A stretch of 64,000 nt of DNA from Neonectria sp. B-13 (lineage: Eukaryota; Ascomycota; Sordariomycetes; Hypocreales; Nectriaceae), in assembly GCA_002682825.1 (NCBI GenBank), contig NOKP01000031.1:1-64000 (forward strand), written 5' to 3'. Positions within the stretch are counted from its first letter, which is position 1; the number at the start of each line of letters is the position of its first letter. Of the stretch, positions 48,770-61,848 are shown one piece after another. Below the pieces are notes generated by a model. The model worked only from the letters and a program-made list of their open reading frames with translations, did not search any database and was not told where the DNA came from. The position numbers and the translations under genes were made by a program.

Positions 48770-49802
48770 ACTACTATTTGGACTACTATTTCTGCCTATC
48801 CGCAATTGCACTAAATCATATGTTTCCTTTACTTAAGCTTAACAGGGGGATAGATCTTTGGATTTTGAACCTAATTATTGACTTTTGCCCCCTCCAGCTT
48901 CTACATCAGTAGAACTCCCTCCGCCAAATCCCTCTATGCTTTATGGCTGATATTAGAGATGACCATAGGATTCCCTTGGTTTCTAATGCATTACTCCTTT
49001 AGCTGTAGGTTGATTAGAATAATGTTATCTATTAACTATATGATTCATAGGGCATAGATAGGATTATATAGCTTCTTAAGGAACTCCTTCTCTATAGTAG
49101 TAATATTACTATTCCTTTCTAGCTTTAGAGCTAGCCTCTCTAGAAAGAGCTATTCTATTATAATCTATTAGACTATTACTATATTAAGCTAGATTCTATC
49201 TTATAATAGAATATTATAGTTAAAGACTATTAATTAGATTAATTTCTTAAGTCTAAAGCAATTAATTATAAGCTATTTTATATACTTTAGACTAAACTTT
49301 TAAGCTATAATTTATAATATAGAAATAAGGCTTAAATATTCTTTTAATTTAATATATAGATTATATAAAAGCTTATATATATAGTTTAGTAAGGGCTTAC
49401 TAGGCTATAGTGCAATTTAGATAGAAGTAGTTATCTTATACAATTAGTAGTATAGTTATTATATTATTTAAAAGGTTGAATAGAATATAAAGAGCCTTAT
49501 AGGCTGGGCTTTTATCCTAAGGGGTTTTAGCTTTTTCTAAGGTTTAGCTTTTCTAAGATTTAACTTTTCTAAGATCTAGCTTTTCTAAGATCTAGCTTTT
49601 CTAAGATCTAGCTTTTCTAGCTGATTAGAATAGTAAAACTTATATCTTAACTTTATAGTAGAAACTTTTATCTTCTTGAATTATTATTGCCTTAGGCTTA
49701 GATATTAAGCTTATTATACTATTATTTTTTCTATTTTCTTTTATACTGTTTAACCTTTAGTCTCTTCTCTAGGTATATACTATTAAGGACTATTATATTT
49801 AA
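48770..49802 (-). mobile_element. Family A element, copy A12 (complete, 1033 bp)
   Basis: TACTGTTGAAACTACTA (first base C to T) to TATATTTAA with the 14 bp duplication ATAATAGTTAATAT (48756-48769, 49803-49816). Inserted in B6. The variable site holds a distinct insert (CTACATCAGTAGAACTCC). The sense 5' two-thirds is heavily RIPed. Confidence 0.85.
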
Positions 49803-50078
49803 ATAATAGTTAATATAATAAAATATTATACTTAGTACTATTAATCTTAATAACTTAAATATAGTAAGTCTTCTTAGTAATATAATTTATATTAATATTA
49901 TATCTTAAGCCTATTTTTTAATCTATTTAGATTTCTTTTTTTAACTGTAATTTTCAATTTATAAAAAGCTTATTCTAAACTATAGTATATATAAATAATC
50001 TAATTATTTCTTATTAAGCTAATAAATTAAACTAGTCTTTTTCTCTCTTTTTTAGTATATTATAATATAGTATAATAT

Positions 50079-51058
50079 TTAGATATAATAGTCCTTAGTA
50101 GCACACACCTAGAGAAGAGGCTAAAGGTTAAACAGTATAAAAGAAAACAGAAAAAACAACAGTATAATAGGCTTAATACCTAAGCCTAAGGCAACAATGA
50201 CTCAAGGAGATAAAAGTTTCTGCTATAAAGTTAAGGTATAAGTTTTACTGCCCCAATCAGCTGGAAAAGCTAGATCTTAGAAAAGCTAGATCTTAGAAAA
50301 GCTAGATCTTAGAAAAGCTAGATCTTAGAAAAGCTAGACCTTAGAAAAGGCTAAAACCCCTTGGGATAAAAGCCCAGCCTCTGCGCTTTCCAGGTTACTT
50401 ACCTCTTCGCATTCCATCTGACCTTCCAAACAATACAACAACCACACTACTGATCGCATAAGATAACTGCCATCTGAATTGCACTACAGCCCAACAAGCC
50501 CTTGCCAAGCTATACACATAGGCTCTCATATGACCTATATATTGAATTGAAAGAACATCCAAGCCTCATTTCTATGCTGCAAATTGCAGCTCAAAAGTCT
50601 AGCCTAGGGCATATAAAACAGCCTATGATCAATTGCTTTAGACCTAAGAAATTGGTCCAATTGGCAGTCTTTGGCTGTAATATCCTGCTGCAAGACGGAA
50701 TCCAGCTTAATACAGCAACAGCCCAGTGGATTGCAATAGAACAGCTCTTTCTAGAGAGGCTAGCTCTAAAGCTAGAAAGGAACAGTAATATCACTGCTGC
50801 AGAGAAGGAGTTCCTCAAGAAGCTGCACGACTGCATTGGAAACCGAGGGAATCCTGCTGTGGTCATCTCTAACATCGGCCACGAAGCATGGAGGGATTTG
50901 GCGGAGGGAGTTCTGGGAAGCTGGAGGGGGCAAAAGTCAATAATTAGGTTCAAAATCCAAAGATCTATCCCCCTGTTAAGCTCAAGCAAAGGAAACACGT
51001 GATTCAGTGCAATTGCGGATAGGCAGAAACAGTAGTCCAAACAGTAGTTTCAACAGTG
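50079..51058 (+). mobile_element. Family A element, copy A13 (980 bp, best preserved)
   Basis: TTAGATATAATAG to GTTTCAACAGTG with the 12 bp duplication ATAGTATAATAT (50067-50078, 51059-51070). Inserted in B6. Little RIP. It has five minisatellite units (about 50270-50349), a TATAAAAG motif near 50136, the palindrome-bearing 3' end and the longest open A frame. Confidence 0.9.
50463..51002 (+). pseudogene. Family A small protein, extended form
   Basis: Open from 50502 to the stop at 51000-51002 (166 codons). Compared with A7 the frame should start 13 codons earlier at 50463, but the ATG is ATA there and codon 5 is TGA, so this copy probably cannot start normally. The protein has DLYIELKEH near its start, a central LVQLAVFGC then ILLQD motif, and a charged helical stretch (FLERLALKLERN). 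A 72-base segment containing the stop is missing between 50831 and 50832 relative to A7, so the frame reads on for 56 residues (NIGHEAWRDLAEG, then GQKSIIRFKIQRS). No known domain; homologous by eye to the family B protein. Function unknown. Confidence 0.6.
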
Positions 51059-51743
51059 ATAGTATAATATAATTATAATATATACTACTTTTCTAATTAT
51101 TTATTATACCTTATAATTAAATAATAAGATATAAAGCTATAAAGTATATAAAATAGAATACTATTACTCTTTAAATAAAGAAATAAAAGCTATTAAGTAT
51201 AAATAGTAATTTTATTAGGTTAGACTTTATAGTCTTAATAGCTTTAGGTTTAACTATATAATAATTAGTATTATTTAAATAGTATATTTAGCTATATTTA
51301 ATTATTATTTATTCCTTAATAATAAAGCTATTAAGATTAATAATATTAGCTTTATTATAAAGGAAAAAATACTACTTAAAGCTTTTATTAAGTAATTAAA
51401 GATTAGATTAAATAATAAAGATAATAAAGTTATTATTAAAGAATTATCTAGAAATAAATATACTCTTTAGTTCTAGGAGTTATTAAAGTGCATAAAACTA
51501 GTATAAATAGCTAGTTAATCTACTATTTGAAAATTAAAGGAAGGATTATATACTAGGAATAGGGCTAAGGAAAAACATAGATTAGATAGAAAAGATAGAT
51601 AGGTTTAAGTTAAATATAAAGGTTAATAAAAAACTTTAAAAACTAATTAGGCTTAAGATAAAGAAATCAATATATAATATAATAATTATTATATATTAGG
51701 TTCCCTTATAAAGGGAAGCTTATATAATATATATTTCTATTAA

Positions 51744-52183
51744 CACTGTTGAAACTACTGTTTGGACTACTGTTTCTGCCTATCCGCAATTGCGCTGAAC
51801 AGTCACGTGTTTCCTTTGCTTGAGCTTAACGGGGGGATAGATCTTTGGATTTTGAACCTAATTATTGACTTTTGCCCCCTCCACAGAACTCCCTCCGCCA
51901 AATCCCTCCATGCTTCGTGGCCGATGTTAGAGATGACCACAGGATTCCCTCGGTTTCCAATGCAGTCGTGCAGCTTCTTGAGGAACTCCTTCTCTGCAGC
52001 AGTGATATTGCTGTTCCTTTCTAGCTTTAGAGCTAGCCTCTCTAGAAAGAGCTGTTCTATTGCAATCCACTGGGCTGTTGCTGTATCAAGCTGGATTCCG
52101 TCTTGCAGCAGGATGTTGCAGCCAAAGACTGCCAATTGGACCAATTTCTCAGGTCTAAAGCAATTGATCATAGGCTGTTTTAT
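51744..52183 (-). mobile_element. Family A element, copy A14 (sense 3' part, runs into an N gap)
   Basis: CACTGTTGAAACTACTG onward, almost free of RIP and nearly identical to A13, including the absence of the 72-base segment (junction at 51964/51965). It ends in a 384-base N run (52184-52567). It starts 29 bases right of the end of B6, so it landed just outside it. Confidence 0.85.
51803..52171 (-). pseudogene. Family A small protein, extended form, 3' part
   Basis: 122 codons open from the gap edge region to the stop at 51803. Same protein as in A13 but one residue shorter after NRGNP and two shorter after EGVL (both whole-codon differences). Contains LVQLAVFGC. The 5' part of the gene is lost in the gap, so intactness cannot be judged. 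Confidence 0.6.
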
Positions 52184-52567
52184 NNNNNNNNNNNNNNNNN
52201 NNNNNNNNNNNNNNNNNNNNNNNNNNNNNNNNNNNNNNNNNNNNNNNNNNNNNNNNNNNNNNNNNNNNNNNNNNNNNNNNNNNNNNNNNNNNNNNNNNNN
52301 NNNNNNNNNNNNNNNNNNNNNNNNNNNNNNNNNNNNNNNNNNNNNNNNNNNNNNNNNNNNNNNNNNNNNNNNNNNNNNNNNNNNNNNNNNNNNNNNNNNN
52401 NNNNNNNNNNNNNNNNNNNNNNNNNNNNNNNNNNNNNNNNNNNNNNNNNNNNNNNNNNNNNNNNNNNNNNNNNNNNNNNNNNNNNNNNNNNNNNNNNNNN
52501 NNNNNNNNNNNNNNNNNNNNNNNNNNNNNNNNNNNNNNNNNNNNNNNNNNNNNNNNNNNNNNNNNNN
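52184..52567. other. Assembly gap (384 N)
   Basis: Run of N between copy A14 and copy A17. The other two gaps are 11101-11155 (in hAT H1) and 26920-27019 (in A5/A6). All three fall inside repeats. Confidence 0.95.
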
Positions 52568-52584
52568 ATAAAAGTTTCTATTAT

Positions 52585-54706
52585 TTAAATATAATAGTCC
52601 TTAATAGTATATACTTAGAGAAGAGGCTAAAGATTAAATAGTATAAAAGAAAATAGATAAAATAATAATATAATAAGCTGAATACTTAAGCCTAAGGTAA
52701 TAATAACTTAAGAAGATAAAAGTTTCTATTATAAAGTTAAAGTATAAGTTTTACTATTCTAATTAGCTAGAAAAGCTAGATTTTAGAAAAGTTAGATCTT
52801 AGAAAAGCTAGATCTTAGAAAAGCTAGATCTTAGAAAAGCTAGACCTTAGAAAAGGCTAAAACCTTTTAGGATAAAAGCTCAGTTAACCTTTATACTTTC
52901 TAGATTATCTTTTTATATTCTATTTAACCTTTTAAATAATATAATAATTATACTACTAATTATATAAGATAACTATTATTTAAATTATACTATAGCCTAA
53001 TAAGCCCTTACTAAGCTATATATATAAGCTCTTATATAACTTATATATTGAATTAAAAGAATATTTAAGCCTTATTTCTATACTATAAATTATAGCTTAA
53101 AGGTTTAGCCTAAAGCATATAAAATAGCCTATAATTAATTGCTTTAAACCTAAAAAATTAGTCTAATTAATAGTCTTTAGTTATAATATCCTATTATAAG
53201 ATAGAATCTAGCTTAATATAATAATAATCTCACTATTGAAACTACTGTTTAGACTACTGTTTCTACTTATCTATGATTACACTAAATAGTTATACATTTC
53301 CTTTGCTTAAGCTTAACAGAGGGATAGATCTTTGGATTTTAAACCTAATTATTGACTTTTGCCCCCTCTATCCACTGACACTAGGAACAACCATTAGGCT
53401 TCCTAGAACTCCCTCTACCAAATCCCTCCACACTTTATAGCTAATGTTAGAGATGACTATAGTAGGATTCTCTTGCTTTCTAATGTATTACTCCTTTGGT
53501 TGTAAGTTGATTAGTATAGTATTGCTTATTAGCTATATAACTTATAAGATATAGTTATTATACTTTAGACTATTAATAAACCTCTTCTCTATATTAGTAG
53601 TATTACTATTCCTTTCTAGCTTTAAAGCTAGCCTCTCTAGAAAGACCTATTCTATTATAATCTACTAGGCTATTACTCTATTAGGCTAGATTTTATCTTA
53701 TAGTAGAATATAATAACTAAAGACTACTAATTGGACTAATTCCTTAGCCTTAGGATATTAATTGGTTTTAATCTCTTTTATATCTTATAGATTAGACTTT
53801 TGAACTATAATTTATAGCTTAGAAATAAGGCTTAGATCTACTTAAAATAGGCTATATAGGTTATATAAGAGCCTATAGGTATAGCTTGGTGAGGGCTTGC
53901 TGGGCTATAGTGCGATTCAGAAGGCAGTTATTGTGTATGATTGGTTGTATGGTTATTGTGTTGGGTGGAAGGTCGGATGGAATGCGAAGAGCCTGGAAAG
54001 TATAGAGCCTTATAGGCCAGGCTTTTATCCTAAGGGGTTTTAGCCTTTTCCAAGATCTAGCTTTTCTAAGGTCTAGCTTTTCCAAGATCTAGCTTTTCTA
54101 AGATCTAGCTTTTCTAGCTAATTAGGGCAGTAAAACTTATACTTTAACTTTATAGTAGAAACTTTTATCTTCTTGAGTTATTATTACCTTAGGCTTAGGT
54201 ATTAAGCCTATTATACTATTGTTTTTTCTATTTTCTTTTATACTATTTAACCTTTAGCCCTTTCTCTAGGTATATACTACTAAGGACTATTATATCTAAA
54301 TAATAATAATCTAATAGATTATAATAGAATAGCTCTTTCTAGAGAGGCTAGCTCTAAAGCTAGAAAGGAATAATAATATTATTACTATAGAGAAAGAGTT
54401 CCTTAAGAAGCTATATAACCCTATCTCTACCCTATAGATTATATAATTAATAGATAATATTATTCTAATTAACCTATAGCTAAAGAAGTAATACATTAGA
54501 AACTAAAGGAATCTTATAGTTATCTTTAATATTAGCTATAAAGTATAGAAGGATTTAGTAGAAAGAGTTTAAAGAGAGTAAAAGTTAATAATTAGGTTTA
54601 AAATCTAAAGATCTATTCTTCTATTAAGCTTAAGCAAAGGAAATATATAATTTAGTATAATTATAGATAGATAGAAATAGTAGTTTAAATAGTAGTTTTA
54701 ATAGTG
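52585..54706 (+). mobile_element. Family A element, copy A15, split by A16
   Basis: TTAAATATAATAG to GTTTTAATAGTG with the 15 bp duplication AAAAGTTTCTATTAT (52570-52584, 54707-54721). Inserted in A17. Without A16 it is about 1040 bp. Heavily RIPed. Confidence 0.85.
53231..54299 (-). mobile_element. Family A element, copy A16 (complete, 1069 bp), nested in A15
   Basis: CACTATTGAAACTACTG to TATATCTAA with the 13 bp duplication ATAATAATAATCT (53218-53230, 54300-54312). Of the diverged A1-type subgroup. The variable site is expanded (CCATTAGGCTTCCTAG segment as in A3). About four minisatellite units at 54048-54115. Confidence 0.87.
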
Positions 54707-55078
54707 AAAAGTTTCTATTATAAAGTTAAAGTATAAGTTTTACTGCTTTAATTAGCTAGAAAAGCTAAATCTTAGAAAGGCTAGATTTTAGAAAAGCTAG
54801 ATTTTAGAAATATTAGATCTTAGAAAAGTTAGATCTTAGAAAAGGCTAAAGCCCTTTAGGATAAAAGCTTAACTAATCTTTATACTTTCTAAGTTATTCT
54901 TTTATATTTTATTTAACCTTTTATATAATATAATAATTATATTATTAATTGTATAAAATAACTATTTCTATCTGAATTATACTATAGCTTAATAAGCCTT
55001 TACTAAGCTATATATTTAGATATTTAGATATAATAGTCCTTAGTAGTATATACCTAGAGAAAGGGCTAAAAGTTAAAC

Positions 55079-55268
55079 TGTAATAGGAGTACCTCTAGGA
55101 TATATAGTTAGGTAAGGTAGATAGATTAAAAGTAAAATTAGTCTTCTTATTAATATATAAGCTAAAGCTTACCCCTTAATTCTAAAAAGAGATAGACATT
55201 TAAGTAAAGAGATATAGCTATAATATATAAGCTATATAATCAAAGTACTAAAGGCTAGTACTATAATA
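55079..55268 (-). repeat. 3' LTR of Gypsy G3 (190 bp)
   Basis: TGTAATAGGAGTACCTC to CTATAATA as written. Differs from the right LTR by about 27 changes, all of them transitions. This copy carries most of the T/A states. Confidence 0.88.
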
Positions 55269-56869
55269 ACTATCCCTCCTTAGTGATTATTACCCCTAAT
55301 AATCAGTAATATAGAATTTAGTAATAATAGGGCTATATTTGTTTTTTGGACTGACTGTATTTATTCAATAGCTATTTATAGTTAATAGGCTAATAAATAA
55401 ACCTTACTACTTATGACCTATACCCTATAGTCTAGACCTACTAAGTAATTATATATAGATATTTAAACCTCTTCCTATTATTAGTACTTCTTTTTCCTTT
55501 CCTTCTTATTACTACTATCTTTCTCTTCTATTTCATAAGTATATCTTTAGACTTATTTTTGCATTCTTAATATAGTTTCTTTCCTAGTAGAAGTAGTTCT
55601 CCTTTTTTTATACATTAATATACTCTTATCTTTCTTTTAAAATAGTTATAATACTTAAATATAACCCTACTAAGTATATAGAGCCTATTTATAAGTTATA
55701 GAATTAGTATATATACTATTTTTACTTAATTACCTTAGAGTTTTCTAAGGATCTTATCTACTGCTAAGTTACTTACTACCCTCTTGAATGTCTTATAATC
55801 TATTATAAGTTCTTTAAGGCTAAATCCTCTTAGTATAATTATTATTACTTTAATAGTAAGAACTATTCTATATAAGTCTTTCCTATATATTAATAGATTA
55901 TCCTTAGAGAAACTAGTACTAATCCTATCTAGCCTTCCTACTATAATAAAGTTTAATGCTTATATCTTATATCTTACCTATATTTAGGTTAATAATATTA
56001 TCTACTAGCTTAATTATTCTATAGAGAATATAGAAGAAGGAAAGGAGTTATACTTTCTTTTAGTAGAGGTTTATTAGGATCTTTATAGCATTATATACTA
56101 TCTTCTAATAGCTTTTAATATCTTAAAGACCACCTACTGCTAGAATTAGTAACTTTTAGTTATTTTCTAATGTTTTATTTTCTATAGTAATATAAGAACT
56201 ACTAGTATATATACTAATATATATAATAGTTAGCCTTAGGTCCTATTAATACTAATTATATAGCTTAGTATACTACTCTCTATTCTATGCCTTAGGAGGT
56301 TTAGGCTATTATGCAAAATAATAGAGTTCCTTAGGATTATTTAGATCCCCTTGCTTACTTATATCCCCTAGAGATAGATTTATTATCCTTTAGACTTTAG
56401 CTAGGTCTTCTTAGTGTTTTATATATTATAGTCTTTAGTAGTCTAATGTATAATAGGGGAGGCTGTTTTATTTTTGTTTTTTAGGCTAATATGCTCTAAT
56501 TTTTTTATATTTAAGCTTATACTCTCTTTCTTTATGTTTTTGTATTTTTCTCTCCTTCTACTGATTCTAGTCTTAGTTGCCTTTGAGTATAGGTATTATC
56601 TTCTTATAAACTAAAAGTTAAGCTACTATTGTATTATAGTTTTATTACTATTGTTTAGGAGTTAGGGAATTTAATAGAATAGCTCCCTTATTAGCCCTAA
56701 AGCAAAGTCTCCCTAAATTGATTTATATAACCTTATATTTAGCTTTTCCTTAGCCTGCCCTATTTGTAGGATTCATTATGACTTTTATCTTTCTAGTATT
56801 ATTCCTTTGCCTTATGCTAGGCTTTCCTTTGTTCTTCCTTATAGTCTTTAATTGCTTAGCTAGTATTAC

Positions 56870-59800
56870 TTATACTATCCTTAGGGACCTACTAGTTATA
56901 CTCTAAAGGCTAGCCTTTCTACTTAACTAGATAATAAAGTTTGCTCTTGATCTTTTTCTTTTCCTTAATGCATTCTAGTTCTTACTTGCCTTCTTTATCT
57001 TCTAGGTTAAGCATTAGTAGGTCTTTACTAAGGTTTTCTATCCTATAGTACTAGGGCTTAAGAAGACTAATATAGAATATATTATAGAGATAGTTATACT
57101 TATTAGATAGGACTAGTTAGTAAGCTTGCTTACTAATCTTCTTAAGTATTTAGAAGGGCCTAATAAATTAAGAGGCTAGTTTCTTTTTCTCTCCTTTAAG
57201 CTTAAGGTTCTTAATTAAGAGCCCTATTAGGTCCCCTTGTTTTAAGGTAAAAAGTATATGTTTTTTATTATAGTTTCTTAATTGTCTTTCTATTGCATTT
57301 TGCTAGTATTTCTTTACCTTCTCTCTAAGGTCTATTAAGCATTATATCTATATATAGACCTTTAGTACCCTCTCTTCCTAAGAGCTATCCTTAGATCTTA
57401 TAGTAAAGTTAGTATTATATCTAAATAATACTATAAATAGTAATATACTTATAGTTATATTAATAGTATTATTATAAGTATATTATATTAATTAAAGTAG
57501 AGTAGTCTAATTAGCTTAGTCTAAGCTAATAAAGTATTTAAGGTAGTATTCTAGTGTTTAATTTATTCTTTCTATTTATTTATTACTTTATAAGTAAAAT
57601 GCTATAGAAAGCCTATGTTTTATCTTAATCTAGTAATATAGCTCTAACTAAAACTTACTTATAAATAGAGAACCTTAATTAGAAATAATGCCTATTAAGG
57701 GTCTATATACTAATTCTACTTCTCTATAGAAAAACTTAGCTAATTTGATTATAGTTATTATTATATATATAGGAAAAAATAAGGAAGCCTTAGTAAATCA
57801 GTCTATAATCACTAGGATTGTATCTACCTCTTACTCTTCCCAAATTACTAAGGGTAGACCTATAATAAAGTCTATTAAGATCTTAGCCTAAGATTATAAG
57901 GGAATTAGTAATAATTAAAGACTATTATAAGGCTAATGCCTTTTTATAACTGCTCCTTAATATACTATATATAACTATATATAGTCTCTAATATCTACCT
58001 TAATATTAATCTAATAGAATTTCCTTTAGGTTAAATCCAAGGTATAGTTAATACTAAAGTATTCTACTAATAGATTATTATAATAAAGCTCTATAATCTT
58101 ATGCTTTATACTTATTTCCTTTAGTATAAAGAGTCTATTCTTAAAGTATAATAATCTATCTTCCCTAACTAACTAATTATCTAAGTCTTAGTTAGGGTTT
58201 GCCTAAGAAACTTAGTCTACTTATTAGTAAGTCTTCTTATTATCTAATTGTAAACATTAGATTGTCTTAAGGAAGGGTTCTAAGATAGTTGCATTATATA
58301 TAATTTCTTTAAGTATTATACTCTATATAGTCATTCTAGAAATAGTTTGGACTCTTCTAATCTTCTCTTTGGCCTAATAGGCCTAGTCTTTAGGATTAGG
58401 GCTCTCTTTAGTACTATTTCTCTCTAGGCTAGCTAGGATTACTTTAACCCTTAAAGATATCTTATTATATTATTCCTCCTAATAAGTAGGGACTGAATTG
58501 GTCCCTAAAGACATCTTATTACACTTTTATAGTATATAAGCCAAGGTCTTTTGACCCTTTTAAGGCATTTTACCTAGCTCCTTTCTATCTTCCTAATGGA
58601 ACTTGATTACTTAGATCTTATTTAATCTTTATATTAGAGATATAAGTAGTTTAGTATAGAATGCTTCTTTAGTAATATAGTTTAGCTATCTAGATAGTAT
58701 ATTAATAAAGTTTTACTTATCTAACTAATAGTTAATTATAAAGTTATATAGTATAAGGTATATATACTATTATACTTATTAGCTATTTAATTATAAGGTC
58801 TTTATAAAGATCTATAGGTTCTAATAATTACTAAGTACTTTAACTTATTTTATTACCCCTTTAAAGTAGTATTACTAATATTTAAATGATTCTATAATTA
58901 TTATTAACTCTTAGTTTAAGGTACTATAATTAAGTTTAGGTCCTTTGAACTTTTAGAACTAGAATGCAATAGGATAATAATAGCCTTCTTTATTAGGCTA
59001 TAATAGGATCTTTACTATTACTACCTTTAAGGCATCTATCTCTAGGTGAATTTATAGCCTTAGGTTAAAATATCTTAGTAAGAGTATAGTCTAGAATGTA
59101 TTAATAAGATAGTAAAATATATACCTTTTATACTTATTAAGCTCTATAGACTTAGGCTTTTTATCTTACTTACTACTCTTTAGTAAGTTATTCAAAGGGG
59201 CTATTATATTAAAGTACCTATAAATGAATTTCTAATAGAAATTATAGAACCCTAAGAATATTTAGATTTTATAATAAGTTTATAGCTCTTTCTATTTAGA
59301 AATAGTATAAATATATTCTAGGTCTATTATAATTCCTTCTATAGATAGAATAAATCTAAGGAAGTTAATATAGTCTTAGTAGAATGTATATTTTAATAGC
59401 TTTATAAATAGCTTAGTCTATTATAGCCTCTTAAGGACTATATAGATATATTCTATATAGAAGTCTTAAGTTTTAGAGAAAATAAAAATATTATTAAGAT
59501 ATACTATATAAATAGTATTAATAAGACCCTAAAGGGCTTAATATATATAATCTTAGAAAGTAGTAAGTATATTAATTAGTTTAAATAGTATAATTAAGTA
59601 TTTAAAATAATTATAGTAAGTATAGAATACTATTTTCTACTTATTACCTTTCTTAATATAGATATAATAGTAAGTATTTTTAATATTAATCTTACTAAAA
59701 TACTTTATCCTTTTAATCCTATTTAGGATTTCTAAGACTAAAAGTAAAAAGTAATAATTCTTCTTTATAATTTAGTTTAAACCTTTATAGTCTATATAGA

Positions 59801-60050
59801 GTTATAGGGTCCTATCTAGTTTTAGAATAAATAGTACTAAAGCTCTAGTAGGATTCTTAAAAGAGTATATTTAACCTTTCTTAATAGAATTCTTAATGTA
59901 TTCTTAGAGTATCTTTAACTCTTTCTAGGATAGAGTATAAATAGGTCTAAAAGGTAGTTCTTTATTAGATAGTATATTAATATTATAGTTAATTGATTTA
60001 TATTATAGTAATATATTAGTATTATCTATTGAAAATATATTACTAAAGTC
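56870..60050 (-). pseudogene. Gypsy G3 pol pseudogene (RT, RNase H, integrase, chromodomain)
   Basis: Complement reading: ELPFRPIYTLSQKELK at about 59960-59910, then LYIDYKGLN (normally LCVDYRGLN) at 59775-59800, then the RT active site at about 59485-59505, where YLDD has become YLNN by GAT to AAT changes, followed by FIFSKT. The integrase C-terminal phrase GPFKxLKKISKQAYxL-VLPNKY lies at about 57170-57090 and a chromodomain LYYLVKxKGxPLEYN at about 56940-56895, with TAG at the tryptophan codons. Chromodomains on fungal Gypsy integrases are known to bias insertion towards heterochromatin. Non-functional. Confidence 0.8.
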
Positions 60051-61848
60051 CTATAATTTATAAGGAATAATATTATTTCCTTTAGGTTTTAGCTTATTAT
60101 TTCTAGGTAGAATATAATCCTCTTTTATTCTTTGGATTCCTACTATTCTATATATATAAGCTATATTTTAGTATAATTAGTAAAACTTATAAGGTTATAT
60201 AATCTTAGCCTTTTTCTAATTAATTTAAAAGAACTATTTAGAGTTTAAAGGGTCTAAGAGAATATTTTTATTAATTATAGTAGTTTATAATAGTAATATA
60301 GGGTTTTCTAATAGTAATAAGTCTTTTTCTACTCTAATATAAATATGAATAAAGGTTTACTTCTTTCCTTTAGTATTAATTATAGTAATTAGTATATACT
60401 AGCTATAGTATAGCTTTAAGTAGGTTTCTTCTATTATTATAAAGTTAGATCTTTTTATATAGGCCTTTTTAAGACTATAGTATATAGCAAAGATTTTATT
60501 GATTATATTAGACTTTATATATATATTAAGGTTTACTATTACTTTAAAGGTATTTTAACTATATATCTTAATAGTAGCTAATATACCTAGTTCAACCTAA
60601 ATTTAAGGAGTTTTAGTATCTATTAGATTAATAATATCTATTAGCTCCCTTTTCCTAATTGTTTAATTCCTTATAATTAGGTATTAGTCTTTAGTAGTTA
60701 ATTATAGCTCCTAATAAAGTATTTATTGCTTTTATAATTATAGTAGATAAGGATTTTACCCTCTTGGTTTTTTGGGTTCTTTTCCCCTAGGGCTTATCTA
60801 ATAGACCTACTAGAAACCCTAGCTCCTTAGCCCTATCCCTAGCTATAGCCTCTACCTTAGTCTTATCCTTAGCCTTATCCATAATACAAAGGGGAATTAT
60901 AACTATTGTTTTTAAATACTTTAGATAGTAGCTCTAAATGTAAGATCCTTACCTTCTTTTTTATACCCCTTATAGAATCCTAGTATTATATTACTAGAGA
61001 GACTATCTTATCTTAGGTCTTTAGTAATTTATTGTATAATATTATAAGGTTATAAAGGGATTGTTAGAGTTTTAAGAAAAAAATAAAAGCTCTTTAAGGC
61101 TTATCTTACCTAAGAAAGTATTTCTTAAATTGGTTAAGATAGGTATAAAAGTCCTATAATAATTATATCTTTCTCTAGTAGGCCTTTATCAATTGGATTA
61201 TTAAGTATAATTATCTATTAGCTATATTCTTAATAAGGTTTAATATCTAATCCTTAAAGGTTTCTTAGCTATTTTAGGCAGCTTCTTATATATCTTACTC
61301 TTATTCATTAAAGTATTATTACTATCTTATCTAATTCTTAGTATCTATTTTATTAAGTATAAATAGGATTTTTTTATAGTTATATTTATACTTTTATTTT
61401 ATACCTTTAAAGGTATAAACTAAATTGCTTAACTAATTATCCTTTTTGCATAAGGTTATATAAGCTTTAAGCATAAGAATATTCTTGATTTTAATATTAC
61501 CCTTACTACTAGAGTTATCTTATAATATTTAAGAGTTTTATTAATATTTCTTAGGTTTATAGTAGAGTCTTCCTCCTTCTAGCTCCTTTATAAGCTTTAC
61601 TTCCTAGTCCTATAATTCCTTTAATCTTCTAAGTCAAATGATTTAAGCTCTACTAATAGCTTTTTATTACTCTAAAGTTTTATCTAGGTTGCTTAAGGGT
61701 ATTATTCTAGATTCCTCTACTTTAATATCTTTAAGAGTATAGGGAATTCCCTTAATAACTATATCCAAAGATACAGCTATTTTCTAGGACCATAAGGACT
61801 TTATAGGTATTACCTCTCTTTAGGTAACTTAAAGAGAAGCTTTAGAAT

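Larger units (their letters stand above)
48683..51715 (+). mobile_element. Family B element, copy B6, split by A12 and A13
   Basis: ORF-sense plus. TTATAGTAATTTTAGCC to CCCTTATAAAGGG with the 15 bp duplication AAGCTTATATAATAT (48668-48682, 51716-51730). B sequence occupies 48683-48769, 49817-50078 and 51071-51715; the B reading frame lies mainly in the last part and is broken by RIP. Confidence 0.87.
52568..55015 (+). mobile_element. Family A copy A17, host of nested A copies
   Basis: Seen as 52568-52584 and 54722-55015 around copy A15: AAAAGTTTCTATTAT, AAAGTTAAAGTATAAG, then the minisatellite and on to TTTACTAAGCTATAT. Its 5' end is in the N gap. At 55016 the next A copy (A19) begins, so the rest of A17 should lie beyond the right edge of the window. 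Confidence 0.7.

Noticed and set aside
50940..50960. Box-B-like GGTTCAAAATCC in family A, hinting at a tRNA-derived SINE
   Set aside because: It lies about 110 bases from the sense 3' end instead of near the 5' end, the spacing differs from the GGTTCGANTCC consensus, and no A-box partner is present.
50591..51040. Open frames of up to 149 codons antisense to the A ORF (proteins starting MDYCFCLS), present in most A copies
   Set aside because: They mirror the sense ORF, and the sense frame has the related family B counterpart, a better amino-acid composition and codon-sized length changes. I treat the antisense frames as shadows.
51803..52588. Long open frames running through the N gap
   Set aside because: They are open only because N codons are not stops; no conclusion can be drawn across the gap.
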